In this document: positions 7,529-14,671 of the stretch, in pieces
How positions within the stretch are numbered: the stretch's first letter is position 1
Layout: each line of letters opens with the position of its first letter
Origin: an uncultured Eubacteriales bacterium
GTDB lineage: Bacteria; Bacillota; Clostridia; Oscillospirales; CAG-272
Length of the DNA: 29,117 bases
NCBI GenBank assembly: GCA_905201895.1
Contig: CAJKPX010000026.1
Span: 1-29,117 of the forward strand
Direction of reading: 5' to 3'
Made by a program: the position numbers and the translations under genes
The notes under the pieces: model-generated
Told to the model about the DNA's origin: nothing
What the model saw: the letters and a program-made list of their open reading frames with translations, nothing else
The model's database searches: none

Positions 7529-8512
7529 ATGGTACTGAATTTAGAGCAGCTTCGCGCGATCACAAGGGGCGCGACACGCGTGGAGGAGCAGAACGGGGAG
7601 TTTCGCTTCTATCGCTTCACCGAGGAACAGGTGGAGGCATACCGTCAAACCGGAAACACCGATTTTTACAACAAGACCTTTGCCACGTCGGGTGTACGTC
7701 TGGCATTCCGCACCGATGCAAAAACGCTTGCCTTTACCTATCGCCTGGAGGTTGGCTCGGGCCGAACCTTTGGCTGGTTCGACGTTTATCTGAACGGCAA
7801 CCTGGCGCGTCATTTCGGTAGTGACGGCAGGGAGTTTACGGGCGGCAGCGTTTGCGTTGAGCTCGGCGAGGGCGAGGTGGACGTGGAGCTTTATCTGCCC
7901 TGGTCGCGTGCCGCGATTCTCTCAAAGATCACGCTGGAGGGCGGCGAGATGCTCGAGCCCATTTTCCGCACGCACAAAATGATCTCGTTTGGAGACTCGA
8001 TCACGCAGGGCTACGATGCGCTCTATCCCTCGCAGTCCTATGTTAGCACGCTTGCGCGCATGTTGGATGCCGAGTTGTTCAATAAGGGCATTGGCGGTGA
8101 GGTCTTTTTCCCCGCGCTTCTCAACACCCCCGACGCATTTGATCCCGATTATATCACGGTTGCCTACGGCACCAACGATTGGTCGGGGCGCACGCGCGAA
8201 TACTTTGTTGAAAATTGCGCCGCCTTCTACCGAAAGCTCTCGGCGCTCTATCCGCGCGCCAAGATTTTTGCCATCACGCCGATCTGCCGTCTGGATGCGA
8301 ACCGAAAGACGAAATTCGAAGCGCCGATCTCCGAGGTTGGCGATCTCATCCGCTCGTTTTGCGCCGATCTGCCCAACGTCACCGTGATTAACGGTTGGTG
8401 CTTTACGCCTGCCCTCAAGGAGTTTTATTCCGACGCCTATCTGCATCCCAACGATCTCGGCTTTGGTCTCTACGCACAGAACCTCTACCGCGCGATTAAG
8501 CAGTATATTTGA
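7529..8512 (+). CDS. SGNH/GDSL-type esterase
   Basis: 327 aa with two parts. Residues about 1-145 form a beta-rich N-terminal domain; about 150-327 is an SGNH hydrolase. Catalytic blocks are visible: GDSITQG with the nucleophile near Ser157, Gly189 in NKGIGG, GTND with Asn216, and DAYLHPND carrying the Asp/His pair (D302, H306, so D-x-x-x-H rather than the common D-x-x-H). Such enzymes deacetylate carbohydrates or cleave small esters. No signal peptide is seen, so it is probably cytoplasmic. The ATG at 7529 follows AGAGGAG by 8 nt; upstream in-frame ATG and GTG codons lie before that site. It has its own promoter and terminator, so it looks monocistronic. Confidence 0.8.
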   Translation: MVLNLEQLRAITRGATRVEEQNGEFRFYRFTEEQVEAYRQTGNTDFYNKTFATSGVRLAFRTDAKTLAFTYRLEVGSGRTFGWFDVYLNGNLARHFGSDGREFTGGSVCVELGEGEVDVELYLPWSRAAILSKITLEGGEMLEPIFRTHKMISFGDSITQGYDALYPSQSYVSTLARMLDAELFNKGIGGEVFFPALLNTPDAFDPDYITVAYGTNDWSGRTREYFVENCAAFYRKLSALYPRAKIFAITPICRLDANRKTKFEAPISEVGDLIRSFCADLPNVTVINGWCFTPALKEFYSDAYLHPNDLGFGLYAQNLYRAIKQYI

Positions 8513-8581
8513 CCCCTAAAAACGCGATACGTGTTGTAAAACGGCTCGAAAATGAGCTTTTTGCCCATGTGATCGAAAAAA

Positions 8582-8637
8582 CTCGGAGACGCCCCAATGC
8601 AGCTTGCATTTGGTCGGCATCTCCGAGCTTTTGTTTT
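8582..8637. terminator. Bidirectional terminator between SGNH and methyltransferase genes
   Basis: CTCGGAGACGCC pairs with GGCATCTCCGAG (one mismatch), with an inner CCAATGCA/TGCATTTGG stem. On the plus strand it is followed by CTTTTGTTTT, and on the minus strand by TTTTTT, so it can end both convergent genes. A smaller GCTC/GAGC-TTTTT hairpin lies just upstream at about 8543-8561. Confidence 0.8.
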
Positions 8638-9313
8638 ATTCTTCCTTTTTTGACACCACCGCGTACATGATCGAGGGGAAGTTTTCGGGAATTTCGGTCA
8701 GACCGCGCTCGCGGATTACAAGATGATTTGCGTCGAGCTCACGCTCGAATTGCGCAAAGGAGACCATGCGGCAGGACGTGCCCGCCATGAGAATTTTCTC
8801 ACCTGCGTATTCGCGTGCCTGCAGATCAAATGCGGTGTGGATATCGCTCTGCCGCTCGGTCTTGCCGTCCCCCATTGTGCAGACCAACGCGATCCCGTCG
8901 GGCGCGAGATGATCTGCGAGAAAGCGGTAAAATGCGGCGCGGTCGGCATCGGGCACGAGCATGTGCAAAACCGCAACCGCCACGATCAGGTCAAATTTTT
9001 GCGGGAGTCGGTCCTTGACGCAATCGAGCACGCGAAAGCGTCGGGCATGTGTAGGAGAGAGGGCTTGGCAGTAGGCGATCGCCTCGGGAGAAACGTCGGT
9101 GGCAAGCAGATCATAGCCCGCCTCGAGCAGGGGCAGGGCATCGCGTCCCTCGCCGCAGCCGATCTCCAGAATTTTGTCGTTTTTTTTGATCCCGTAGCGC
9201 GAAATGACCTCACTCACGATCGGTGTGGGCTGATCCCCAAACCATCGGATCGACCGCGCGTGAACGGTTTTGTAGCGCTCATCGTATGCCTCGTAATAGG
9301 CTCTGTCCTTCAT
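8636..9313 (-). CDS. Class I SAM-dependent methyltransferase
   Basis: 225 aa. Motif I is EIGCGEGRDALPLLEAG (about residues 50-66), followed by the acidic LLATDVSPEAI segment (motif II) and FDLIVAVAVLHMLV (motif IV region), the pattern of a Rossmann-fold methyltransferase. The substrate is unknown; small-molecule methylation is the usual guess for this length. The start is the ATG at 9313, placed 7 nt after GGAGGG, not the upstream ATG at 9334. It runs in the same direction as the DeoR gene ending at 9367 and might be read through from it, since no clear terminator lies between them. Confidence 0.75.
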   Translation of the reverse strand: MKDRAYYEAYDERYKTVHARSIRWFGDQPTPIVSEVISRYGIKKNDKILEIGCGEGRDALPLLEAGYDLLATDVSPEAIAYCQALSPTHARRFRVLDCVKDRLPQKFDLIVAVAVLHMLVPDADRAAFYRFLADHLAPDGIALVCTMGDGKTERQSDIHTAFDLQAREYAGEKILMAGTSCRMVSFAQFERELDANHLVIRERGLTEIPENFPSIMYAVVSKKEE

Positions 9314-9366
9314 TCCGATCCCTCCTTTTTTCACACGTCTGCGTTTTTTTCATGCGGACGTCCTTT

Positions 9367-10125
9367 TTATTTTGCATCAACCTCAACAAATTCGGTGCTC
9401 GGGTAGCGCCGACGCGTCTCCTCCGAAAAAACGTGATCGCTGATCACAACGTCCACGGGGGAAAGGTCGCCGAGCACCATGCGTGCCCCTGCGCGATCGA
9501 CCTTTTCGCGGTCGACCAGATAGTAAACGCGGCTCGAGTTGCGCATCATGGTGCGGTGCATCGAAAAATAAATGTCACCCGTGTAAGCCATCTCGCCGCC
9601 CTCCGTGACGAACGCGGTCGAGAAAAAGCACTTGTCCGCCTTGTAGCGTGCGGCGGTTTCCACCGTGTCGGTACCTGCGAGCATGTAGGGGGCCTCCATG
9701 ATCCTGCCTCCGAGCACCACCACGTCGATGCCTGCTTCGGAGAGCGAGGAAGCGAGCGCGATGTTGTTGGTGATCACCGTGAGTTCCTTTTTCTCAAGGA
9801 TGTAGTGTCCCATGTATTGTACCGTGGTCGAGCCGTCCATAAATACCGTGTCGCCGTCCTCAATCTCGGCGGCGGCGCGCTTGGCGATGCGTTTTTTGCT
9901 TGGCTTGCCCTGATCGTAGCGGAACAGTACGGGCACGGTTTGCGGTGTGAGCAGCTCCACGCCGCCCCAGGTGCGCTTGATCTCGCCCGCCTGCTCGAGT
10001 CGGTTGAGATCGCGGTTGACCGTTGCGGTGCTGTAATGCAGGCATTCGGTCAGATATTTCACGGTGGCATAGCCCTGCTTGCGTAAAATAGCAAGGATCG
10101 CCTCCATTCGCTCGTTTTGGTACAT
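9367..10125 (-). CDS. DeoR-family transcriptional regulator
   Basis: 252 aa. The N-terminus is a DeoR winged HTH (about 1-57: EAILAILRKQGYATVKYLTECL, then YSTATVNRDLNRLEQAGEIKRTWGG). The remainder is the DeoR C-terminal sensor domain (MDGSTTVQYMGHYI, ITNNIALASSL, DVVVLGG, AGTDTVE), which in the family binds a phosphorylated sugar. The ATG at 10125 lies 6 nt after AAGGAG; the open frame continues 100 codons further but that part overlaps the promoters. It is transcribed away from the aldolase/dehydrogenase operon and is its likely repressor, with its own transcription tied to the same site. Confidence 0.85.
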   Translation of the reverse strand: MYQNERMEAILAILRKQGYATVKYLTECLHYSTATVNRDLNRLEQAGEIKRTWGGVELLTPQTVPVLFRYDQGKPSKKRIAKRAAAEIEDGDTVFMDGSTTVQYMGHYILEKKELTVITNNIALASSLSEAGIDVVVLGGRIMEAPYMLAGTDTVETAARYKADKCFFSTAFVTEGGEMAYTGDIYFSMHRTMMRNSSRVYYLVDREKVDRAGARMVLGDLSPVDVVISDHVFSEETRRRYPSTEFVEVDAK

Positions 10126-10140
10126 GCGCGTCTCCTTATG

Positions 10141-10200
10141 GTTGAGAAAAGTTGAGAAAATTGAAAAAATCAGAACGTACTTGAAAGATTGTTGAGAATT
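10141..10200. promoter_or_regulatory. Candidate DeoR operator: phased TTGAGAAA direct repeats
   Basis: GTTGAGAAAA occurs twice back to back (10141, 10151), followed by a degenerate third unit TTGAAAAAAT (10161). Related units follow at 10180 (CTTGAAAGAT) and 10191 (GTTGAGAATT). The 10-bp spacing puts sites on one face of the helix. The block lies between the DeoR start and the divergent promoters. Confidence 0.45.
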
Positions 10201-10209
10201 TACTATAAT
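10181..10209 (+). promoter_or_regulatory. Promoter for the aldolase-dehydrogenase operon
   Basis: TTGAAA (10181-10186), 17 nt, TATAAT (10204-10209), about 80 nt upstream of the aldolase start. Its -10 is one half of a 17-bp palindrome (ACTATAAT-C-ATTATAGT, 10202-10218). Confidence 0.75.
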
Positions 10210-10210
10210 C

Positions 10211-10239
10211 ATTATAGTCAATTCTGCAATTTTTGTCAA
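10211..10239 (-). promoter_or_regulatory. Promoter for the DeoR gene
   Basis: On the minus strand, TTGACA (10234-10239), 17 nt, TATAAT (10211-10216): both hexamers are perfect. The -10 is the other half of the palindrome at 10202-10218, so this promoter and the aldolase promoter overlap and cannot easily be occupied together. Confidence 0.75.
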
Positions 10240-10291
10240 GCGGAATTTTTGATCGGTCAAAATATCAAACGAAACAAAAGGAGACGAAAAA

Positions 10292-11134
10292 ATGCCACTC
10301 GTGACCTCGAAGCAGCTCTTGGAGGACGCCCAAAGAGGCGGATACGCCGTTGGTGCCTTCAACGCCGAAAATATGGAAATGGTGCAGGCGATCGTGAACG
10401 CCGCATGCGAAATGCGCGCGCCCGTGATCATTCAAACCACTCCCTCCACCGTGAAATACGCCTCCACCGATCTCTATCTTGCAAACGTTCGTGCCGCAGC
10501 CGCGCGTGCGTCGGTTCCGATTGCGATGCATCTGGACCACGGAAACAGCTTTGCGCTTGCCGTTGACGCCATGCGTGCGGGATATACGTCGGTGATGTTC
10601 GATGGCTCGCATGAAAGCTTTGAAGAAAATATCACACTCACGCGCGAGGTGGTTCGGGTTGCCGACGCGATGGGCATCCCCGTGGAGGGCGAGCTCGGAA
10701 CGGTTGGCGGTAAGGAGGACGACCTGGAGGCGTCGGGTGGCTGCACGCTCCCCGAGGAGGCTGCCGAATTTGCGGCACGTACGGGCATTTCCTCGCTTGC
10801 GGTTGCCATTGGAACGGCACACGGCGTGTATCTGAAGACTCCAAAGCTTGACCTTACCCGTCTTGCCGAGATCCGCCGTGCGGTGGAAGTACCGCTCGTT
10901 TTGCACGGCGCGTCTGGCCTCTCCGACGAGAGCATCCGCGCTTGCATCGAGAGGGGCATCTGCAAGGTCAACTTTGCAACCGAGCTGCGTCAGGCTTATA
11001 CCGAGGGTGTGCGAGAGGTGCTCGCCGACGGCTCGGTGTTCGATCCCAAGGCGTATGGCAAGGCAGGGCGTGCCCGCGTTGAGGCGATTGTGAAGAACCG
11101 CATCGCAGTTTGCGGCTGTGCGGGCAAGGCATAA
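10292..11134 (+). CDS. Class II (zinc) ketose-bisphosphate aldolase
   Basis: 280 aa, the length of the GatY/KbaY/FbaA group. It carries the family's catalytic Asp and zinc ligands: LDHG (D82, H83), EGELG (E134), GTAHG (H177) and LHGASG (H205). It would reversibly cleave a ketose 1,6-bisphosphate to glycerone phosphate and glyceraldehyde 3-phosphate. Whether the substrate is tagatose- or fructose-bisphosphate cannot be told by eye. AAAGGAGA precedes the ATG at 10292. A GatD-like dehydrogenase follows after 25 nt, so the two form an operon, which favours a galactitol/tagatose-type route. A C-terminal CGCAGK tail is slightly unusual. Confidence 0.88.
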   Translation: MPLVTSKQLLEDAQRGGYAVGAFNAENMEMVQAIVNAACEMRAPVIIQTTPSTVKYASTDLYLANVRAAAARASVPIAMHLDHGNSFALAVDAMRAGYTSVMFDGSHESFEENITLTREVVRVADAMGIPVEGELGTVGGKEDDLEASGGCTLPEEAAEFAARTGISSLAVAIGTAHGVYLKTPKLDLTRLAEIRRAVEVPLVLHGASGLSDESIRACIERGICKVNFATELRQAYTEGVREVLADGSVFDPKAYGKAGRARVEAIVKNRIAVCGCAGKA

Positions 11135-11159
11135 AAACGGTTGGAAAGGAGAAGGAAGC

Positions 11160-12209
11160 ATGAAAGCAGCAGTTTTACACGGAAATGAGGACCTCCGCTA
11201 CGAGGACCATCCAACACCCGAGGCTCTGCCCGGAACGGTGCGCGTTCGCGTGCGTGCAACGGGTATTTGCGGAAGCGATATTCCGCGCGTTTTGCGAAAC
11301 GGTGCACATTTTTATCCCATCGTGCTCGGACATGAGTTTTCGGGCGTGATCGACGCGGTTGGCGAGGGCGTGACCGATCTCGCGGTTGGCGACACGGTTT
11401 CAGGCGCTCCGCTCGTCCCCTGCATGCAGTGCGAGGACTGTCAGCTCGGCAACTATTCGCTCTGCCGCCATTATAGCTTCATTGGCTCACGTGAGCAGGG
11501 CTCGTTTGCCGATTACGTGGTGATTCCTGCACGCAATGCGGTGAAATACGATCCCACCATTCCCTTTGAGCAGGCAGCAATGTTCGAGCCCTCCACGGTG
11601 GCACTTCATGGCGTGAATCTGTCGGGTTATCGCGGCGGCGGAACGGTTGCGATCCTCGGCGGCGGCACGATCGGCATGTTCACCATGCAATGGGCAAAGA
11701 TCTACGGCGCGAAAAAGACCGTGGTGTTTGATATCGTTCCCGAGCGCCTTGAGCTGGCACGCCGCCTGGGTGCGGATGCCGTGATCAACACGCGCGAGGA
11801 GGACGTTGCCGTCCGGGTGCGCGAGGAGACCGACGGGCGCGGCTTTGACTACGTGTTTGAGACCGCGGGCAACGTGGTCACGCTGAAAATGGCGTTTGAG
11901 GTGGCGGGCAACGGTGCGTCGGTTTGCTTCATCGGCACGCCTACCCAAAACGTGGAATTCACGCCCCGTGAGTGGGAAAATCTCAACCGTAAGGAGTTAC
12001 ATGTAACGGGCTCCTGGATGAGCTATTCCGCACCCTATCCGGGCAAGGAATGGAAGCTCACGGCGCATTATTTTGCAACGGGTCAGCTCAAATTCGATCC
12101 TGCTCTGATCGACCGCACCTTCGAGATGCGGAACGCCGCCGAGGCTTTTGCGCTCTACAAGACCCCCGGGGCTGTGAAGGGCAAGATCATGCTGGTCAAC
12201 CGAGACTGA
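11160..12209 (+). CDS. Zinc-dependent medium-chain dehydrogenase, GatD/sorbitol dehydrogenase type
   Basis: 349 aa. Catalytic zinc ligands are visible (GICGSD with C37; GHEFSG with H58-E59), as is the structural zinc loop with four cysteines (C88, C91, C94, C102). The Rossmann fingerprint is VAILGGGTIGMF (about 163-174). The N-terminal half resembles galactitol-1-phosphate 5-dehydrogenase (GatD), which oxidises a hexitol phosphate to its keto sugar phosphate with NAD. Pairing with the aldolase upstream fits that role. The ATG at 11160 follows GGAAAGGAGAAGGA. A promoter-like element comes 50 nt after its stop. Confidence 0.85.
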   Translation: MKAAVLHGNEDLRYEDHPTPEALPGTVRVRVRATGICGSDIPRVLRNGAHFYPIVLGHEFSGVIDAVGEGVTDLAVGDTVSGAPLVPCMQCEDCQLGNYSLCRHYSFIGSREQGSFADYVVIPARNAVKYDPTIPFEQAAMFEPSTVALHGVNLSGYRGGGTVAILGGGTIGMFTMQWAKIYGAKKTVVFDIVPERLELARRLGADAVINTREEDVAVRVREETDGRGFDYVFETAGNVVTLKMAFEVAGNGASVCFIGTPTQNVEFTPREWENLNRKELHVTGSWMSYSAPYPGKEWKLTAHYFATGQLKFDPALIDRTFEMRNAAEAFALYKTPGAVKGKIMLVNRD

Positions 12210-12258
12210 CAAAAAGCGCGCAAAGAATGCTCGCAACCGACAAAAAGAGCTCCCGCGC

Positions 12259-12287
12259 TTGACAAAATCAACTGCGTATGGTAAAAT
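12259..12287 (+). promoter_or_regulatory. Promoter for the pyrophosphatase-like gene
   Basis: TTGACA (12259-12264), 17 nt ending in TATGG, then TAAAAT (12282-12287). Transcription should begin near 12294. Confidence 0.7.
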
Positions 12288-12298
12288 AAACACAGAAC

Positions 12299-12323
12299 GC
12301 CCCCGCGAGCGTCTCGCGGGGGC
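12299..12323 (+). promoter_or_regulatory. GC-rich leader hairpin directly after the transcription start
   Basis: GCCCCCGCGAG pairs perfectly with CTCGCGGGGGC over a CGT loop (11 bp). It starts about 5 nt into the predicted transcript of the pyrophosphatase-like gene and is followed by GGCTGTTATTTT, a poor U-tract. It could terminate read-through from the dehydrogenase operon, stabilise the 5' end, or attenuate; the sequence does not decide. Confidence 0.6.
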
Positions 12324-12357
12324 GGCTGTTATTTTGCGGATATACGGGAGGTGCGTT

Positions 12358-12720
12358 ATGAATTTGCAGGAGCGTCGCGCGTTGGTCGAGTCCTATCTCG
12401 GTAAGACCGTTACGATCGGAATTGACCGTCCGATCGGCTACGTGCATCAGAAAAAGGACTGGGCGTTGGTTTATCCGATCAACTACGGATATATCCCGGG
12501 CGTGCTCGGTGGGGACGGCGAGGAGCTCGACGTCTATCTGCTCGGTGTGGATCATCCCGTGGAGCGCTACACGGCGCGCATCATCGGCATCGTGTTCCGC
12601 CGCAATGACGTGGAGGATAAGCTTGTGGCGGCACCCGAGGGCATGACCTTCAGCACCGAGGAGATCGCCCGCGCGGTGGCATTTCAGGAGCAGTATTACG
12701 ATTCCTATATCGAGGTTTGA
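12358..12720 (+). CDS. Short inorganic pyrophosphatase-like protein
   Basis: 120 aa, shorter than classical type I inorganic pyrophosphatase (about 170-220 aa). The core is recognisable: YPINYGYIPGVLGGDGEELDV (about 38-58) matches the family's YPxNYGFIP...DGDxLDV with its two metal-binding Asp residues. RRNDVEDKLVAAPEG (about 80-94) matches the DxxxxDxKL motif, but with two residues fewer between the Asp pair. The beta strand carrying the first catalytic Lys/Glu residues is missing or divergent. Activity on pyrophosphate is therefore plausible but not certain. GGGAGGTG precedes the ATG. The gene has its own promoter and terminator. Confidence 0.7.
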   Translation: MNLQERRALVESYLGKTVTIGIDRPIGYVHQKKDWALVYPINYGYIPGVLGGDGEELDVYLLGVDHPVERYTARIIGIVFRRNDVEDKLVAAPEGMTFSTEEIARAVAFQEQYYDSYIEV

Positions 12721-12725
12721 GAATC

Positions 12726-12776
12726 AAAAGGGGGTGTCGACCAAATGCGTTAGCATTTGAGCCCCCCCTTTTTTTG
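12726..12776. terminator. Bidirectional terminator
   Basis: AAAAGGGGG pairs with CCCCCCCTTTTTTT around an inner AAATGC/GCATTT stem. It lies between convergent genes, with T-runs on both strands. Confidence 0.85.
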
Positions 12777-12788
12777 TTTCGGGTCGCT

Positions 12789-13646
12789 TCAGATCCAACG
12801 CACCGACTGTGCCACGGTCTGATCGTTGACCATGATGAAATTGCTTTGGAAATAGCCTGCCGAGATGCGCATGCCGCAAACCGTTGCGGTCATGGTGTGG
12901 GGCTTTGCAAGACCCTTGAAGGCGAATTCGGCATACACGTTGCCGTCCACCACCAGCTCCTCGGTGTTCTTGCCGTATTTGCGGTAAACGATGCTGTGTC
13001 CGCTCCATTGCGTCTCGACGTAGACCTTGACCTTTTCCTCATTGCCTGCCGCGCGCAGAATGGGGGAATCGTCGGGCGAGGGCTCGGTGGAGGGAACGGT
13101 GGAGGGAGTGGTCTCGACGGTAGCCGCCTCGGGATCGACCGAGGGCGTGATTGCTTCGGGGATCGGTGCCTCGGGTAGCTTCTTCAGGGCAAAGCCGCTG
13201 CGCACGCCAATGATGAGATAGTACATCACCCATGCGTGGAAGAGGATGTCAACCAGCGCGGACACGATCTCTCCCGAGGAGACGCTGATCACGAGCAGCA
13301 GAACGCAGTCCATTGCAAAGTAAACGAGCGCACCAACCATCCAGCCGATCTGCTTTTTGGAAAAGAGCCAGCAGAAGAAATAGGGAAGGATCAGGATCAC
13401 GCTGACCGCAACGCAGAGCACGAGCAGCAGCACCTCCTGCGTTTGCGCCATGAGGAGCTTGCCAAAGGTGGTGACGAGAAGCGGAATCCACGCGGAGAAC
13501 AGAAAATACATGTCTGCTCCAACCGCAGAGATGATAACGTTCACCAGAGAAAAACCGAGCACTGCAAGCAAATTGGCGCGAGCAACGTCATATTTGTTCT
13601 GCATCGACGCACGCGTGTTGATGGGCGGAGTGGGTTGTTTGTTCAT
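12789..13646 (-). CDS. Four-TM membrane protein with Pro/Thr linker and C-terminal domain
   Basis: 285 aa. Hydrophobic segments near residues 24-57 (long, possibly two), 70-95, 100-122 and 127-148 suggest four or five membrane passes. After a Pro/Thr/Ser/Glu-rich linker (about 155-195) comes a soluble beta-rich domain of about 85 residues (KVKVYVETQWSGHSIVYRKYGKNTEEL...). No family was recognised. The C-terminal part resembles generic domains in clostridial membrane proteins that sense or present at the membrane, but that is only an impression. The ATG at 13646 follows GGGAAGG by 7 nt. It has a consensus promoter carrying a 13-bp palindrome. Confidence 0.7.
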   Translation of the reverse strand: MNKQPTPPINTRASMQNKYDVARANLLAVLGFSLVNVIISAVGADMYFLFSAWIPLLVTTFGKLLMAQTQEVLLLVLCVAVSVILILPYFFCWLFSKKQIGWMVGALVYFAMDCVLLLVISVSSGEIVSALVDILFHAWVMYYLIIGVRSGFALKKLPEAPIPEAITPSVDPEAATVETTPSTVPSTEPSPDDSPILRAAGNEEKVKVYVETQWSGHSIVYRKYGKNTEELVVDGNVYAEFAFKGLAKPHTMTATVCGMRISAGYFQSNFIMVNDQTVAQSVRWI

Positions 13647-13680
13647 GGTAAAACCTTCCCTTTCATAGCTGATTGATAAT

Positions 13681-13709
13681 ATTATAGCATAAAAATGACA
13701 CAGTGTCAA
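13681..13709 (-). promoter_or_regulatory. Consensus promoter overlapped by a TGACACAGTGTCA palindrome
   Basis: On the minus strand, TTGACA (13704-13709), 17 nt, TATAAT (13681-13686) with TGC before the -10. The perfect 13-bp palindrome TGACACAGTGTCA (13696-13708) covers most of the -35 and the start of the spacer, a position where a bound repressor would block polymerase. Confidence 0.7.
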
Positions 13710-13746
13710 CTGTAAAATTAAAAAGGATCCGATGGCTGCGTTGTGT

Positions 13747-14490
13747 TCAACCGTCAAAACCGTCCTTGCGTGTTTTGAGCGAGTGGGGGAGGGGGGCGCC
13801 CGAGAAAACGTAGTCAACGTCCTGCATGCGGCAGAGCGTGTGCAGGTAGGTTTTGCCGATCTTGTCCTCGGTCATCAGCATCACGCGCAGACGTGAGCGC
13901 TCCAGAAAACGGCGGCGCAGATCGGTTTCCTCCTCGGAGGTGTCCGAAAAAATACCGTCCTCGGAGAGCCCCTTGCAGGAGAGAAAGCAGAGGTCCACGT
14001 TCACCTCGTCTGCCATCTGCTCTGCCTGACGTCCCGTGAAAACGAGCGAATTTTCGATCAGCCGTCCCCCCGTGCAGTAGGTTTTGATCGGAAGCTCGGA
14101 GAGAAGCTCTGCAACCTTGAGCCCGTTTGTGATCACAACCAGGTCCGAGAAGGGGCGCAGATGCTTCACCAGATGCTGTGCGGTTGAGGAGCCGTCGAGA
14201 AAAAGCACCTGTCCGTCTCGGATGAGTGACGCCGCCTCGCGGCAGATTTCATTCTTCTCGACCGAATTGAGCGATTCGCGCACAAGGAGCGGAACCTGGC
14301 GGTTTCCCTCGGTGGAGGGCATGGCACCGCCAAAGGTGCGCTTGACGGCGCCCAAACGCTCCAGCTCGCCCAGATCACGCCTTACCGTTGCCTCGGATGC
14401 ATAGAGCAGCTGCGTCAGACGCTTGACGCTCACCGCGCCCTCTGCCTCCAAAAGCTCCAAAATTTTGCTTTGTCGATCCTTTCTCGGCAT
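13747..14490 (-). CDS. DeoR-family transcriptional regulator (second)
   Basis: 247 aa. It has a DeoR HTH (QSKILELLEAEGAVSVKRLTQLL, then YASEATVRRDLGELERLGAVKRTFGGA). The sensor domain follows, with LFLDGSSTAQHL, VVITNGLKVAELL, TYCTGGRLIENSL and CFLSCKGLSEDGIFSDTSEEE. The fold suggests recognition of a sugar phosphate. GGAGG lies 8 nt before the ATG at 14490; the ATG at 14496 is only 2 nt from it. It diverges from the dehydrogenase-epimerase operon at 14672 and probably represses it. It is clearly diverged from the first DeoR protein at 9367-10125. Confidence 0.85.
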   Translation of the reverse strand: MPRKDRQSKILELLEAEGAVSVKRLTQLLYASEATVRRDLGELERLGAVKRTFGGAMPSTEGNRQVPLLVRESLNSVEKNEICREAASLIRDGQVLFLDGSSTAQHLVKHLRPFSDLVVITNGLKVAELLSELPIKTYCTGGRLIENSLVFTGRQAEQMADEVNVDLCFLSCKGLSEDGIFSDTSEEETDLRRRFLERSRLRVMLMTEDKIGKTYLHTLCRMQDVDYVFSGAPLPHSLKTRKDGFDG

Positions 14491-14544
14491 TCTCATGTCC
14501 TCCTTTTGATTGAAACGCTCAAAAAATGCTTGATTTATGATCGT

Positions 14545-14573
14545 ATTATAGCATTTTTTTGATTGTTTGTCAA
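14545..14573 (-). promoter_or_regulatory. Promoter for the second DeoR gene
   Basis: On the minus strand, TTGACA (14568-14573), 17 nt, TATAAT (14545-14550) with TGC before the -10: perfect hexamers. Confidence 0.75.
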
Positions 14574-14588
14574 GGTTTTGAACACCAC

Positions 14589-14617
14589 TTGCACCGTTAT
14601 TTGATTTCGTATATAAT
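14589..14617 (+). promoter_or_regulatory. Promoter for the dehydrogenase-epimerase operon
   Basis: TTGCAC (14589-14594), 17 nt, TATAAT (14612-14617), about 55 nt upstream of the dehydrogenase start. It lies back to back with the DeoR promoter. Confidence 0.65.
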
Positions 14618-14671
14618 GAAGGGGATCAAATCGGTGCCACGATGCGCCGAGACAGGAAAGAGAGAAACAAG

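Noticed and set aside
12299..12323. Riboswitch upstream of the pyrophosphatase-like gene
   Set aside because: The leader is only about 60 nt and holds one simple hairpin, too little for a known riboswitch fold.
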